The notes beneath the pieces are model-generated. The model had not been told where the DNA came from. It saw only the letters and a list, made by a program, of their open reading frames with translations, and did no database searches. Of a DNA stretch of 64,000 nucleotides, positions 27,388 to 35,383 are shown piece after piece. Each line of letters begins with the position of its first letter. Position 1 is the stretch's first letter. Where the stretch lies: contig NZ_LBHJ01000019.1 of NCBI RefSeq assembly GCF_001006305.1, forward strand, positions 1-64,000, given 5' to 3'. This DNA is from Silvibacterium bohemicum (GTDB lineage: Bacteria > Acidobacteriota > Terriglobia > Terriglobales > Acidobacteriaceae). Position numbers and translations under genes: made by a program.

Positions 27388-29520
27388 TCAAGACTTCCGG
27401 TGTGTCGCGACTTCCACGCCCCGCGTGGGACGCCAATCGTCCTGCGAGCCGGATGATGGGGCCAGTGCGGCCTCGGCGATTTGTTCGGGAGCCATCGGCC
27501 GCCCGAAGAGATATCCCTGGAGAGAGCCGCAACCCAGCCGGGTGAGGAATGCCTGCTGCACCTCGGTCTCCACGCCTTCAGCGACGATATTCAGATGTAA
27601 AGAGCGGCCCAGCGCGACGATCGCGGTGATGATCGCTGCGTCTTCTGCGTCCGTGGCCAGATCGCGCACGAAGCCGCGATCGATCTTGAGCTCGCTGGCG
27701 GGCAGACGCTTGAGATAGAGCAGGCTCGAATAGCCGGTGCCGAAGTCGTCAATCGAGATGCGCACGCCCATGTCGGTAAGCCGGTCGAGAATCAGCATGC
27801 TGTTGTCGACATCGCGCATGGCGGTCGACTCGGTGACCTCCAGCATCAGATAGCTCGCATCCAGATGATGACGGGACAGCGTTGCGCCCACCATCTCGAC
27901 CAGATCGGCGTGGCCGAATTGCACGGCCGAGAGATTGACGGCCACAGTCCATTCCGCGTTCATCGTCTCCCGCCAGAACGCCATCTGGCGGCAGGCCTCA
28001 TCCAGCACCCATTCTCCGATGGGCACGATCAGCCCGGTCTTCTCCGCAATAGGAATGAATTGATCGGGGGGCACCAGCCCGCGCTCCGGATGCCGCCAGC
28101 GCAGCAGGGCTTCGACGCCGGTGAGGGCCAGCGAAACGGCATCGAACTTGGGCTGATACATCAGCACGAACTCATGCCGATCGAGAGCGCGGCGCAGATC
28201 ATGCACCAGCTGCATCTGCTCCTGCGCATTGGCATTCATCGATGCTTCAAAGAAACAGTAGCGGTCTCGTCCCAACGCCTTCGCGTGATACATCGCCGCA
28301 TAAGCATTCATCAACAGCTCGTGCTGCGACTGGTCCTCGGCATTGAGCATCGCAATGCCGATGCTCGCCGAAACCGACAGCTCCCGGTCCTCGACCTGAT
28401 AAGGCTGGCGGACTGCGGCGAGCAGTTTCTCCGCAACGCCGGCAGCGTCCGCCGGATCGCTGGTGCCCGCGAGCAGGACGAACTCGTCGCCGCCGATGCG
28501 CGCCAGTGTATCGCTGGAGCGGGTATTGACCTTGATGCGCACCGCGACCTCGGCCAGCAGCGAATCGCCCGTACGGTAGCCGAAGGCATCGTTCACTGCT
28601 TTGAGGCCGTCCAGGTTGAGAAACATTACTGAAAAACGGCCTTTTTCACGCTTCGCATTTTGAATTGCCTGCTGCAGCCGGTCCTCGAGCAGGACGCGGT
28701 TGGGCAGCTTGGTGAGATTGTCGTGCAGCGCGAGGTGAGTCAGCTCCCGGTTGGCATTCGCCAGCGACTGAGCCAGGATCGCGGTGCGCGATTCCATGCG
28801 CATGTCGAGAACCGACATGAGAAGAGCCACCGAGAGGCCGCCGCAGGTGATCACAATGACCAGCGCCGCCAGCCACCGCGGATCCGCACCGGTGTGCGCG
28901 GCTGCGCAGATGCTTCCCGCCGGAATGCGGGCAGCTGCCATTCCGGTGTAGTGCATTCCAGCGATGGCAATGCCCATCGCTATCGCAGCGCCGGCGCGAA
29001 GCAGCCTGACCTTCGACGAGTTGCGGCGAAGATGGAAGGCGATCCACAGCGCGGCACCGGAAGCAGCCACAGCAATCACAATCGAGAGCGCAAAGATTGA
29101 AGGGACGTAAGAGATCGCGGGCGTCATGCGCATCGCGGCCATGCCCGTATAGTGCATCGCGGCAACCCCTCCGCCCATCAACAGAGCGCCGCCGCCCAGA
29201 CGCGGCCAGGAGAGATTTTTCTGCGACGTCAACCATAGCGCAAATCCGCAGGCGGCCACGGCAATCAGCAGAGACAGTCCCGTGATGCGGACGTCGAAGC
29301 CCATCGGCATAGGCATATCGAGGGCCAGCATGCCAATGAAGTGCATCGACCAGACACCGAGTCCCATGGCGAAAGAACCGCCGGCGAGCCATATCCATGC
29401 GGAAAGCCTTCCGGTGGCGGCTTCGATGCGGCCGGCCATATCCAGAGCGGTATAGGATGCCAGGATCGCAATGAGCAGCGAGATGAGAACGAACCATCCG
29501 TTGTAGCCGCTTACAAACAC
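27388..29520 (-). CDS. MHYT-GGDEF-EAL cyclic-di-GMP enzyme
   Basis: The 710-aa protein starts with about seven membrane segments holding three MHYT-type motifs: WSMHFIGM, AAMHYTGM and AGMHYTGM. MHYT domains are proposed to bind metal and sense a diatomic gas. A GGDEF domain (IGGDEFVLL near residue 343) and an EAL domain (VEALLRW near residue 470, DDFGTGYSSL later) follow, both with intact signature motifs. The start is a GTG at 29520, with GAGGAG 6 nt upstream. The domain set is like P. aeruginosa NbdA and MucR. Confidence 0.94.
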   Translation of the reverse strand: MFVSGYNGWFVLISLLIAILASYTALDMAGRIEAATGRLSAWIWLAGGSFAMGLGVWSMHFIGMLALDMPMPMGFDVRITGLSLLIAVAACGFALWLTSQKNLSWPRLGGGALLMGGGVAAMHYTGMAAMRMTPAISYVPSIFALSIVIAVAASGAALWIAFHLRRNSSKVRLLRAGAAIAMGIAIAGMHYTGMAAARIPAGSICAAAHTGADPRWLAALVIVITCGGLSVALLMSVLDMRMESRTAILAQSLANANRELTHLALHDNLTKLPNRVLLEDRLQQAIQNAKREKGRFSVMFLNLDGLKAVNDAFGYRTGDSLLAEVAVRIKVNTRSSDTLARIGGDEFVLLAGTSDPADAAGVAEKLLAAVRQPYQVEDRELSVSASIGIAMLNAEDQSQHELLMNAYAAMYHAKALGRDRYCFFEASMNANAQEQMQLVHDLRRALDRHEFVLMYQPKFDAVSLALTGVEALLRWRHPERGLVPPDQFIPIAEKTGLIVPIGEWVLDEACRQMAFWRETMNAEWTVAVNLSAVQFGHADLVEMVGATLSRHHLDASYLMLEVTESTAMRDVDNSMLILDRLTDMGVRISIDDFGTGYSSLLYLKRLPASELKIDRGFVRDLATDAEDAAIITAIVALGRSLHLNIVAEGVETEVQQAFLTRLGCGSLQGYLFGRPMAPEQIAEAALAPSSGSQDDWRPTRGVEVATHRKS

Positions 29521-29964
29521 ATGTTGCTCCTCGGTGCACCTCTATCCCTTGTCGTCCGCAAGTATGGGAAAGAGGCGAGGCTCGGCATCCGGGGGGAAGA
29601 ATGCGCCACAATTGGCCGTTCTCCTTGTTTATCGTTGGATCGGGGAACGGTCTATACAACTTTCGGCATGCCGTGCCCATGGAGAAAGGTTCCGAAGCCC
29701 CTAGAATGAAATGCCTTGCGGCCGAGACCGGCTCGAATCCGGCATCTTTTGCAGGCAATTGAGAGGGATCTGCCTGATCAATAGATGTGGGGGAGATGCA
29801 GGGGGAGATGTAGGGGGAGTTGCAGGCGGAAGGCGTGAAGGGCTTTCGTCCTCAGACAACCGGAGCTTCGATTCGAAGCTCGTAACCAGCATGAATCGCA
29901 GACGACGGCATTGTGGAAATACGCCTCCGTGCACCTTCGCCCCGAGAGCCTGTACCCTGTCTTT
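29521..29964. other. 444-bp divergent spacer upstream of glmU
   Basis: No gene recognised. It should hold promoters for glmU and for the MHYT protein. It contains a 12-bp G-rich tandem repeat (29784-29830). I cannot place -35/-10 boxes with confidence. Confidence 0.6.
29784..29830 (+). repeat. 12-bp G-rich tandem repeat
   Basis: Four units of about 12 bp (GATGTGGGGGA, GATGCAGGGGGA, GATGTAGGGGGA, GTTGCAGGCGGA). Three runs of five G and one GGCGG lie at 12-nt spacing, which could support a G-quadruplex on the plus strand, 135 nt before the glmU start. Confidence 0.8.
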
Positions 29965-31377
29965 ATGCAATTAGCAATCGTGATCATGGCTGCGGGCAAA
30001 GGCACGCGGCTCAAGTCGAAGCGCGCGAAGGTTCTTCATGAAATCGGAGGCCGCTCGCTGCTGCAGCATGTCATTGCCAGCGCCAGCCAGATCGTCGCGC
30101 CTAAGGACATCTATGTCATCGTCGGCCATCAGGCCGCGCAGGTACGGGCCGCGGTCCAGGATACAGGTGTGCAGTTTGTCGATCAGGGTGAGCCGCAAGG
30201 CACCGGACACGCGGTGCAGGCCGCAGAGCCGGCGGTCCAGGGCTACGAAAATATCCTCGTGCTCTCCGGAGATGTACCGCTGCTCAAGCCTTTCACCATC
30301 GCTCAGCTGCGCGACTTCCACCTCGAGCACCGGGCAGCTATGACCGTGCTGACTGCCGTTCCTCACGATCCTGCCGGCTACGGACGCGTTCTGCGTAAAT
30401 CGGAGACGGAAGTCACGGCCATCGTCGAGCAAAAAGCGCTGACCACCGAGCAGCAGAAGATCGGCGAAATCAACTCCGGCATCTATGCCTTTCGCACCGA
30501 GCCGCTCTTCGCGCACCTGGGCGAATTGAAGGCCGAGAATTCGCATCAGGAGCTCTACCTCACCGACATGGCCGGCATTCTGGTCAAGGCGAAAGAGCGC
30601 GTGCTCGCATTGCAGGCAGCCCATGCGGTGGAAGTGCTGGGAGCCAACACCATCGCCGAGATGATGGATCTCGATCGCGAGATGCGGCTCGATACCGCAC
30701 GCGAGCTGATGGCCCGCGGCGTCACCATCTTTCGACCGGAGACTACGGTCATCGATTCGAGCGTTGAGATCGGCCCCGATACCGTCATCGAGCCGTACGT
30801 TCAACTGCTCGGGCATACAAAGATCGGCGAGGACTGCCGCATCCGCTCTTATACCGTCATCGAGAACACGACGGTGGCCGACAGGGTTCTCATTCGCCAG
30901 GGCTGCGTGATCGCCAACTCGCGTATCGATAACGGCGCGTTCATTGGACCCTTCACGCACATGCGGCCGGAGACGGAGATCGGCGAAGACGCGCATGCAG
31001 GCGCCTTCGTCGAAACGAAGAAGATCAAGCTCGGCAAGGGATCGAAGGCCAACCACCTCACCTATCTCGGAAATGCCGAGATAGGCGCGGGCACCAACAT
31101 CGGGGCCGGAACCATCACCTGCAACTATGACGGCGTGAGCAAGCACACCACGCTGATTGGTGACGGCGTTTTCGTGGGCAGCGACACTACGCTGGTGGCG
31201 CCCATCTCTGTGGGCAACGGCGCGTATATCGCAGCGGGCTCAGCGATCACCGAGAATGTTCCGGAAGGAGCATTGGCGTTGGGCCGCTCCAGGCAGACGA
31301 CGAAGGACGGTTGGGCGAAGGCGCGAAAGCAGCGCGTAGAAGAAGCGATCAACAAGAAAGATGGACCGCGCCGCTGA
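29965..31377 (+). CDS. glmU: Bifunctional GlcNAc-1-P uridyltransferase / GlcN-1-P acetyltransferase
   Basis: GlmU makes UDP-GlcNAc for peptidoglycan and LPS from glucosamine-1-phosphate. The N-terminal pyrophosphorylase motif is VIMAAGKGTRLKSKRAKVLH; QGTGHAVQ and LSGDVPLL follow. The C-terminal left-handed beta-helix shows GPFTHMRPE, GAFVETKK, KANHLTYLGNAEIG and GAGTITCNYDGVSKH, the acetyl-CoA site region. Length is 470 aa, normal for the family. The start at 29965 was chosen because the family begins there; the frame is open 18 codons further upstream. The ribosome binding site is weak. Confidence 0.96.
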   Translation: MQLAIVIMAAGKGTRLKSKRAKVLHEIGGRSLLQHVIASASQIVAPKDIYVIVGHQAAQVRAAVQDTGVQFVDQGEPQGTGHAVQAAEPAVQGYENILVLSGDVPLLKPFTIAQLRDFHLEHRAAMTVLTAVPHDPAGYGRVLRKSETEVTAIVEQKALTTEQQKIGEINSGIYAFRTEPLFAHLGELKAENSHQELYLTDMAGILVKAKERVLALQAAHAVEVLGANTIAEMMDLDREMRLDTARELMARGVTIFRPETTVIDSSVEIGPDTVIEPYVQLLGHTKIGEDCRIRSYTVIENTTVADRVLIRQGCVIANSRIDNGAFIGPFTHMRPETEIGEDAHAGAFVETKKIKLGKGSKANHLTYLGNAEIGAGTNIGAGTITCNYDGVSKHTTLIGDGVFVGSDTTLVAPISVGNGAYIAAGSAITENVPEGALALGRSRQTTKDGWAKARKQRVEEAINKKDGPRR

Positions 31378-31407
31378 GTCGAGACGCCATGAGATCGGTC
31401 GCCTGAG

Positions 31408-31483
31408 CCGTCATCCCATGTACTGACGGCCGGAGAGGAAGAATCTCAGCGCAGTTTACGCACCAGCGTCGTTGAGATTCTTC
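31408..31483. repeat. Intergenic repeat, family b, full copy
   Basis: CCGTCA...TGACGG hairpin (31408-31429) followed by a palindrome with 11-bp arms GAAGAATCTCA / TGAGATTCTTC (31438-31448 and 31473-31483) and a 24-nt centre. The first hairpin may serve as the glmU terminator. The left blocks match 25054-25093. Confidence 0.8.
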
Positions 31484-31608
31484 GCTACCCCCCAATACAG
31501 GAACATCGCGCGTGCCGGGAACCCGGGATTGCTCAGAATGACGAGCACTAGAGACAGCGGGTGAATGCTGCCGTGCGCGAATGCTTAAGATGTGGGAGGG
31601 GCAAGCTG

Positions 31609-32169
31609 CTATGCCGCTTCAGCTGCTGCTTCCTGCCCTTCGGCGAGAGCGCGGCGCAGGCGAATGCGAGCGGAGAGCAGAGAGCGATTGACTTGGGTTT
31701 CGGGAATTTGCAGCAGCTTTGAAATGGCTGCAGACGTGTAGCCTTCCACATCTCGCAACAGGAACAGCAGCCGCTCGGAATCCGGCAAAGTCTGGATGGC
31801 CTCTTCCAAGTCAGTGCGGCGAACATTGCGCTGCGAAAGGTTGGCGCTTCCTGGCTCCGCGTATTCGGGGGTGGCCATGGGAGCCTGCGCGTTGAGCGAA
31901 AACCGCGACCGTAATTCGGTGACGAGCGCCGCGTCTACATCCTGGGCGCTGGGCTCCGGGGCGGCGGAGAATGCGGCTACGAATGTGTCGGTGAGAATCT
32001 TCTCGGCTTCGATCTCATTGCCGGTCATGTAAAAGGCAAGAGCGAAGGTGCGATGGCGATGGCTATCGTAGATGTCGCGGCGTCGATCTTCTGCGCGCTG
32101 CATCTGGCGGCTGGTGATGGTGACTTCCACCATCTTGTTGCCGGTGTTCAATGGTTCGAACTCGAACAA
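31609..32169 (-). CDS. ECF-like sigma-70 family protein, 186 aa
   Basis: Region 4 is clear near the C-terminus: AIQTLPDSERLLFLLRDVEGYTSAAISKLLQIPETQVNRSLLSARIRLRRAL. Region 2 (about residues 28-75, RRRDIYDSHRHRTFALAFYMTGNEIEAEKILTD) is divergent, lacking the usual DAEDLTQE form. It may therefore be a specialised or atypical sigma factor. The second Met (MVEVTITSRQ) is an alternative start. There is no anti-sigma gene next to it. It is divergent from the REC-HD-GYP gene across 322 bp. Confidence 0.8.
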   Translation of the reverse strand: MFEFEPLNTGNKMVEVTITSRQMQRAEDRRRDIYDSHRHRTFALAFYMTGNEIEAEKILTDTFVAAFSAAPEPSAQDVDAALVTELRSRFSLNAQAPMATPEYAEPGSANLSQRNVRRTDLEEAIQTLPDSERLLFLLRDVEGYTSAAISKLLQIPETQVNRSLLSARIRLRRALAEGQEAAAEAA

Positions 32170-32491
32170 TCGCTTACCTGCCTTACGTCTGATATCAGTT
32201 TACTGTTTTATCGGCTGGATACCATCGAATTCTTGAAATCTCATACGAGGGATGACGATGAAAGATATACCTTTAGAGCGGTAGGCCAGCTTAATGGTTG
32301 CCCGCGCGGGCCAAACAGCAGAGGATCAGAGAAGCCAACCCGCGGCCTTAGGCGAAACCAACAATTTGTTATATGTTAGCCATCAGGATAAGGGTACAAA
32401 AATCGGCCCCCCAGCTCCCGCCGAAATGGATTACCCCGATGAAGCCTCGCTGGCCAACAGGTATCGTTTGTTTTAATTTCGGTGGAAAAAG
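32170..32491. other. 322-bp divergent spacer
   Basis: Separates the ECF-like gene from the REC-HD-GYP gene. I see no gene. A perfect GC palindrome, GCCCGCGCGGGC, lies near 32300-32311, followed by AT-rich sequence. Promoters are expected but I could not place them. I tested by eye for a cyclic-di-GMP riboswitch core and did not find one. Confidence 0.5.
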
Positions 32492-33601
32492 ATGGCTTCT
32501 GAGCGAATTCTGATTGTCGACGACGAACCCTACGTTCGGGCCGTGATGTGCGCGATGCTGGAGATCTCCCACTACTCTCCAGTGTTGGTGTCGAATGGCC
32601 TGGAGGCGATCGAGCGGTTGGAGAAAGATCCGCCGTACGACCTAGTTCTCTCCGACATCATGATGAACGGCCTCGATGGCATCGGCCTTCTGGAGCGGGT
32701 GCGCGCCGCCCAGCCGGATGTTCCGATGGTGATGGTGACGGCCATTCACGACATCGGTGTGGCCATCGCCGCGATGCGCAAGGGCGCATACGATTATCTG
32801 CTCAAGCCATTCGAGAAGGAACAACTGCTGGCCACCGTGAAGCGCGCGCTCGAATACCGGCGTCTGGTGCAGCAGAACAGCATCTATCGCCACAATCTTG
32901 AGCAACTGGTTGCCGCACGGACCGAGATGCTGCACCATGCGATGGCCGATCTGGAGCGCTCGTACGACATCACGCTCGAGGCTCTGGGTGATGCCCTCGA
33001 TCTGAAGGACGCGGAGACCGAAGGCCACTCGAAGCGAGTCACCGCCTACACCATCGCCCTGGCCCGGGCCATGGATGTGGAATCGCTCGAGATTCGCACC
33101 GTGGCCCGCGGCGCCTATCTGCACGACATCGGCAAGATGGCCATCCCGGATTCCATTCTGCTCAAGCCTGGCCGGCTCGATATTCACGAGCAGACCATGA
33201 TGCGCGAACACTGCCTGCGCGGCTATCAGATCGTGCGCAAGATTCCCTTCCTGCAAGGCGCGGCCGACATCGTCTACAGCCACCAGGAACATTACGATGG
33301 CAGCGGCTATCCGCGCGGCCTCAAGGGAGACCAGATTCCCCTGGGCGCGCGCATCTTCGCCGTGGCCGACACACTGGACGCGATCACCTCGGACCGCCCT
33401 TATCGCAGGGCCAATACCTTCGACGCCGCGCGCAAAGAGATCAAGCGCTGCAGCGGCAGCCAGTTCGATCCAAAGGTGGTTAAAGCGTTCCTGACCATGC
33501 CGGATCAGATCTGGAGCGATCTCCGTGCCGAAATAGGTTTGCGGGGGCGCTTTTCTCCGTTGTCGTTCGAGGGCACGGCTGGCGCCGGCCCTAATTTTTA
33601 A
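32492..33601 (+). CDS. Response regulator with HD-GYP phosphodiesterase output
   Basis: A receiver domain (residues 1-125, phospho-acceptor Asp55 in DLVLSDIMM) is followed by a helical linker and an HD-GYP domain. Visible are HSKRVTAYT, LHDIGKMAIPD (HD at about 211-212), HQEHYDGSGYPRGL and RIFAVADTLDAITSDRPYR. HD-GYP enzymes hydrolyse cyclic di-GMP to pGpG or GMP. Key metal ligands look intact, so activity is likely. GGTGG lies 6 nt before the ATG. No histidine kinase is adjacent. Confidence 0.95.
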   Translation: MASERILIVDDEPYVRAVMCAMLEISHYSPVLVSNGLEAIERLEKDPPYDLVLSDIMMNGLDGIGLLERVRAAQPDVPMVMVTAIHDIGVAIAAMRKGAYDYLLKPFEKEQLLATVKRALEYRRLVQQNSIYRHNLEQLVAARTEMLHHAMADLERSYDITLEALGDALDLKDAETEGHSKRVTAYTIALARAMDVESLEIRTVARGAYLHDIGKMAIPDSILLKPGRLDIHEQTMMREHCLRGYQIVRKIPFLQGAADIVYSHQEHYDGSGYPRGLKGDQIPLGARIFAVADTLDAITSDRPYRRANTFDAARKEIKRCSGSQFDPKVVKAFLTMPDQIWSDLRAEIGLRGRFSPLSFEGTAGAGPNF

Positions 33602-33637
33602 CATAGCCAATCAACATCCTTAATCAGGAAGGTCGAA

Positions 33638-33916
33638 TTGCCTATTTTGACTCCAAACGAAGCGCAGGCCAGATTGCAAAGGTTGCCGCAGTGGAAGCTG
33701 GTAGAGGGCGAGATCGTCCTCGAAAGCACCTTTGCCGATTTCGTGAGCGCCATGGATTTCGTCAACGCCGTGGCGGAGAAGGCGGAAATGGCCGGTCACC
33801 ATCCCGATATCGATATCCGCTACAACCGGGTCCGTCTGGCTCTGATCTCCCATGACGCCGGTGGATTGACGCCGCGGGATTTCGAGCTGGCAGAGGCCAT
33901 CAACGCGCTGAGCTGA
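33638..33916 (+). CDS. phhB: Pterin-4a-carbinolamine dehydratase
   Basis: This enzyme (PCD/DCoH) dehydrates 4a-hydroxytetrahydropterin and regenerates the cofactor of aromatic amino-acid hydroxylases; many bacteria have it without a known hydroxylase. The family signature is AEMAGHHPDIDIRYNRVRL...HDAGGLTPRD. Length (92 aa) is normal. The start is a TTG with AGGAAGG 5 nt upstream. No hydroxylase gene lies nearby. It follows the REC-HD-GYP gene by 36 bp on the same strand. Confidence 0.93.
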   Translation: MPILTPNEAQARLQRLPQWKLVEGEIVLESTFADFVSAMDFVNAVAEKAEMAGHHPDIDIRYNRVRLALISHDAGGLTPRDFELAEAINALS

Positions 33917-33959
33917 AGCGGCTGGCGGCCACGGTACGGCATAGCCGGCCGGCGACGAC

Positions 33960-34244
33960 CTAATAGATATCTTCGTCCCGCGTGCGCTCGGACGCCTGGG
34001 GCTCCGGATTTCTTTCCCCATCTTTGCTGCGCATCGCGGTCAGCAGCTTCCGATCCCACAGGGCAACGGCGAGACCGCCGAACGCGGCCGAACCCGCGAA
34101 AAAAAGAGCAGTGCGCAGCCATCGCTGCGTTTTCCTCGATGGGGGCGCGTCTTCAGGTGAGGCTGCGCTGGATTCGGGCGACGTCGCTGTGGCGGAGCTA
34201 GACGGCGTTGCTGTGTCAGAATTCGGCCGTTGGGGAGCAGCCAT
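33960..34244 (-). CDS. Hypothetical single-span membrane protein
   Basis: An N-terminal Ser/Ala/Pro/Thr-rich stretch, one membrane segment (WLRTALFFAGSAAFGGLAVALW) and a short charged tail (SERTRDEDIY). No domain recognised. The ATG at 34244 (MAAPQRPNSD) is preferred; a TTG 12 codons upstream is possible. It converges on phhB with a 43-bp gap. Confidence 0.6.
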   Translation of the reverse strand: MAAPQRPNSDTATPSSSATATSPESSAASPEDAPPSRKTQRWLRTALFFAGSAAFGGLAVALWDRKLLTAMRSKDGERNPEPQASERTRDEDIY

Positions 34245-34432
34245 GGGGGTCTCGACCTGCTTTCTTGAAGGAAATTCCAAAAAAATATGGGGTGGCTACA
34301 AAAAATGGAAACACTTTTGCCAGTCGCAGCGTCTTAGATATTAGATTCAAGCAGGCGCAAATGCCTGAACATAAGCAGCAAACGGCTTAAAAAAGAAAAA
34401 ATGCCGAAAGTAAGAAAAAATACTTCTACCAT

Positions 34433-34461
34433 TTGCAAGAATCGCGCATCTGATTTATTGT
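34433..34461 (+). promoter_or_regulatory. Sigma-70-type promoter of a small RNA
   Basis: TTGCAA (34433-34438), a 17-nt spacer, and TATTGT (34456-34461). The spacing is ideal and each box differs from consensus at one or two positions. Transcription would start near 34468, directly at the structured region that ends in a terminator. Confidence 0.5.
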
Positions 34462-34467
34462 AGAAAC

Positions 34468-34571
34468 AAGTTGGACAGGTTGAGCGGTGCTCCCCACCAA
34501 CTTTAGAGTTTATAAGTTGCGTCACTGGCCTCCCGGCACGAACCTTAAAAATTCGTGCCGTCTTTTTTTTT
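34468..34571 (+). ncRNA. Candidate small RNA, about 104 nt
   Basis: A promoter-like pair of boxes is followed by AAGTTGG / CCAACTT (34468-34474 with 34497-34503), which encloses GAGC-GGT-GCTC. A strong intrinsic terminator (34534-34571) ends the unit. AACTT (34499-34503) could instead pair with AAGTT (34514-34518), giving an alternative fold. There is no convincing reading frame, and no gene follows on this strand for 800 bp, so it is more likely a free small RNA than a leader. I do not recognise a known family; acidobacterial motifs such as Acido-1 should be tested. Confidence 0.5.
34534..34571 (+). terminator. Intrinsic terminator of the candidate small RNA
   Basis: A 9-bp stem CGGCACGAA / TTCGTGCCG with a 9-nt A/T-rich loop, followed by TC and nine T. 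This is one of the clearest intrinsic terminators in the window. Confidence 0.9.
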
Positions 34572-34789
34572 GGCTAGAGACAACTACCATCCGGCGCTTT
34601 CTGCTTCCCTGCTCAATCCCCTATTCATTTTCTTGGGCGATGCCGATCCGAAACTACGCATGTCGAGACCCGGGCTAAGCGTTCGCAGATAGGATGCTGC
34701 GCCGCTCAAGGTGAATTCACCTTCCTGAGATGACGATGGCCGGACATCTCCATCAAGATGCTTCTGAATTGCGATCTGGAGGCTGCAGC

Positions 34790-34853
34790 GGGAACGGCAA
34801 TTGAGCCGCATGCCTGGTGTCGTGACCCCAGGCATGCGGCTCAATTGCTTCCC
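34790..34853. repeat. Long near-perfect hairpin downstream of the HU gene
   Basis: Perfect 21-bp arms (34797-34817 and 34828-34848) with a 10-nt loop. They extend after a 2-nt bulge by GGGAA (34790-34794) / TTCCC (34849-34853). It lies 55 nt beyond the HU stop. There is no T run on either strand, so it is not a standard terminator; it may protect the 3' end, be a processing site, or bind protein. Confidence 0.85.
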
Positions 34854-34907
34854 TGTTCAGTTTCAGTTGCGAACCGGCGGCTTTATGATCGCAGCCTCAA
34901 AAGCCGA

Positions 34908-35216
34908 TTAGGTGTCTTTTTCTTCGTCAGCCGTTGCGCCGCCCGGATTGACCAGATCGCGCAGTTCTTTGCTGGGTTTGAAGTAGGGCACGCGCTTGGC
35001 GGGCACGTCGACCTTTGCGCCGGTCTTGGGATTACGACCGATGCGGGGCTTGCGTTGGCGGATACGGAAGCTGCCGAATCCGCGGATTTCGATCTTGTCG
35101 CCCGATTTCAACGCGCCGATAACCGCGTCGAAGATCGTGTCGACGATAACTTCGCCGTCGCGCCTGGTCAGATCGCCAAGCTGTGTGACTTCCTCAACCA
35201 ATTCTGCCTTTGTCAT
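34908..35216 (-). CDS. HU/IHF-family DNA-bending protein
   Basis: A small dimeric nucleoid protein. The 102-aa sequence has MTKAELVEEV..., GFGSFRIRQRKPRIGRNPKTG (the arm that intercalates into DNA, with Arg-Asn-Pro) and VPYFKPSKELRD. It looks closest to IHF beta or HU-like proteins of Gram-negative bacteria. The start at 35216 matches the family start; the frame is open further upstream. It has an acidic C-terminal extension (GGATADEEKDT). Confidence 0.93.
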   Translation of the reverse strand: MTKAELVEEVTQLGDLTRRDGEVIVDTIFDAVIGALKSGDKIEIRGFGSFRIRQRKPRIGRNPKTGAKVDVPAKRVPYFKPSKELRDLVNPGGATADEEKDT

Positions 35217-35383
35217 GGTGAGCCGCGCCTCGCCTATAGGGTAACTCGTTATCACAATAGTAGATGCGGGAAATTTATGCACGCATTGAAAGAATTATCG
35301 CTTTCATCTCGCCCGAATCATCTTTAGGAACGACGGTTACTGTTCGGGTGCAATTGGCATGCCAACTGAATCTAATAAAGCGT

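Noticed and set aside
29722-29750. GGCTCGAATCC, like a tRNA T arm
   Set aside because: No D arm, anticodon arm or acceptor stem could be folded around it on either strand.
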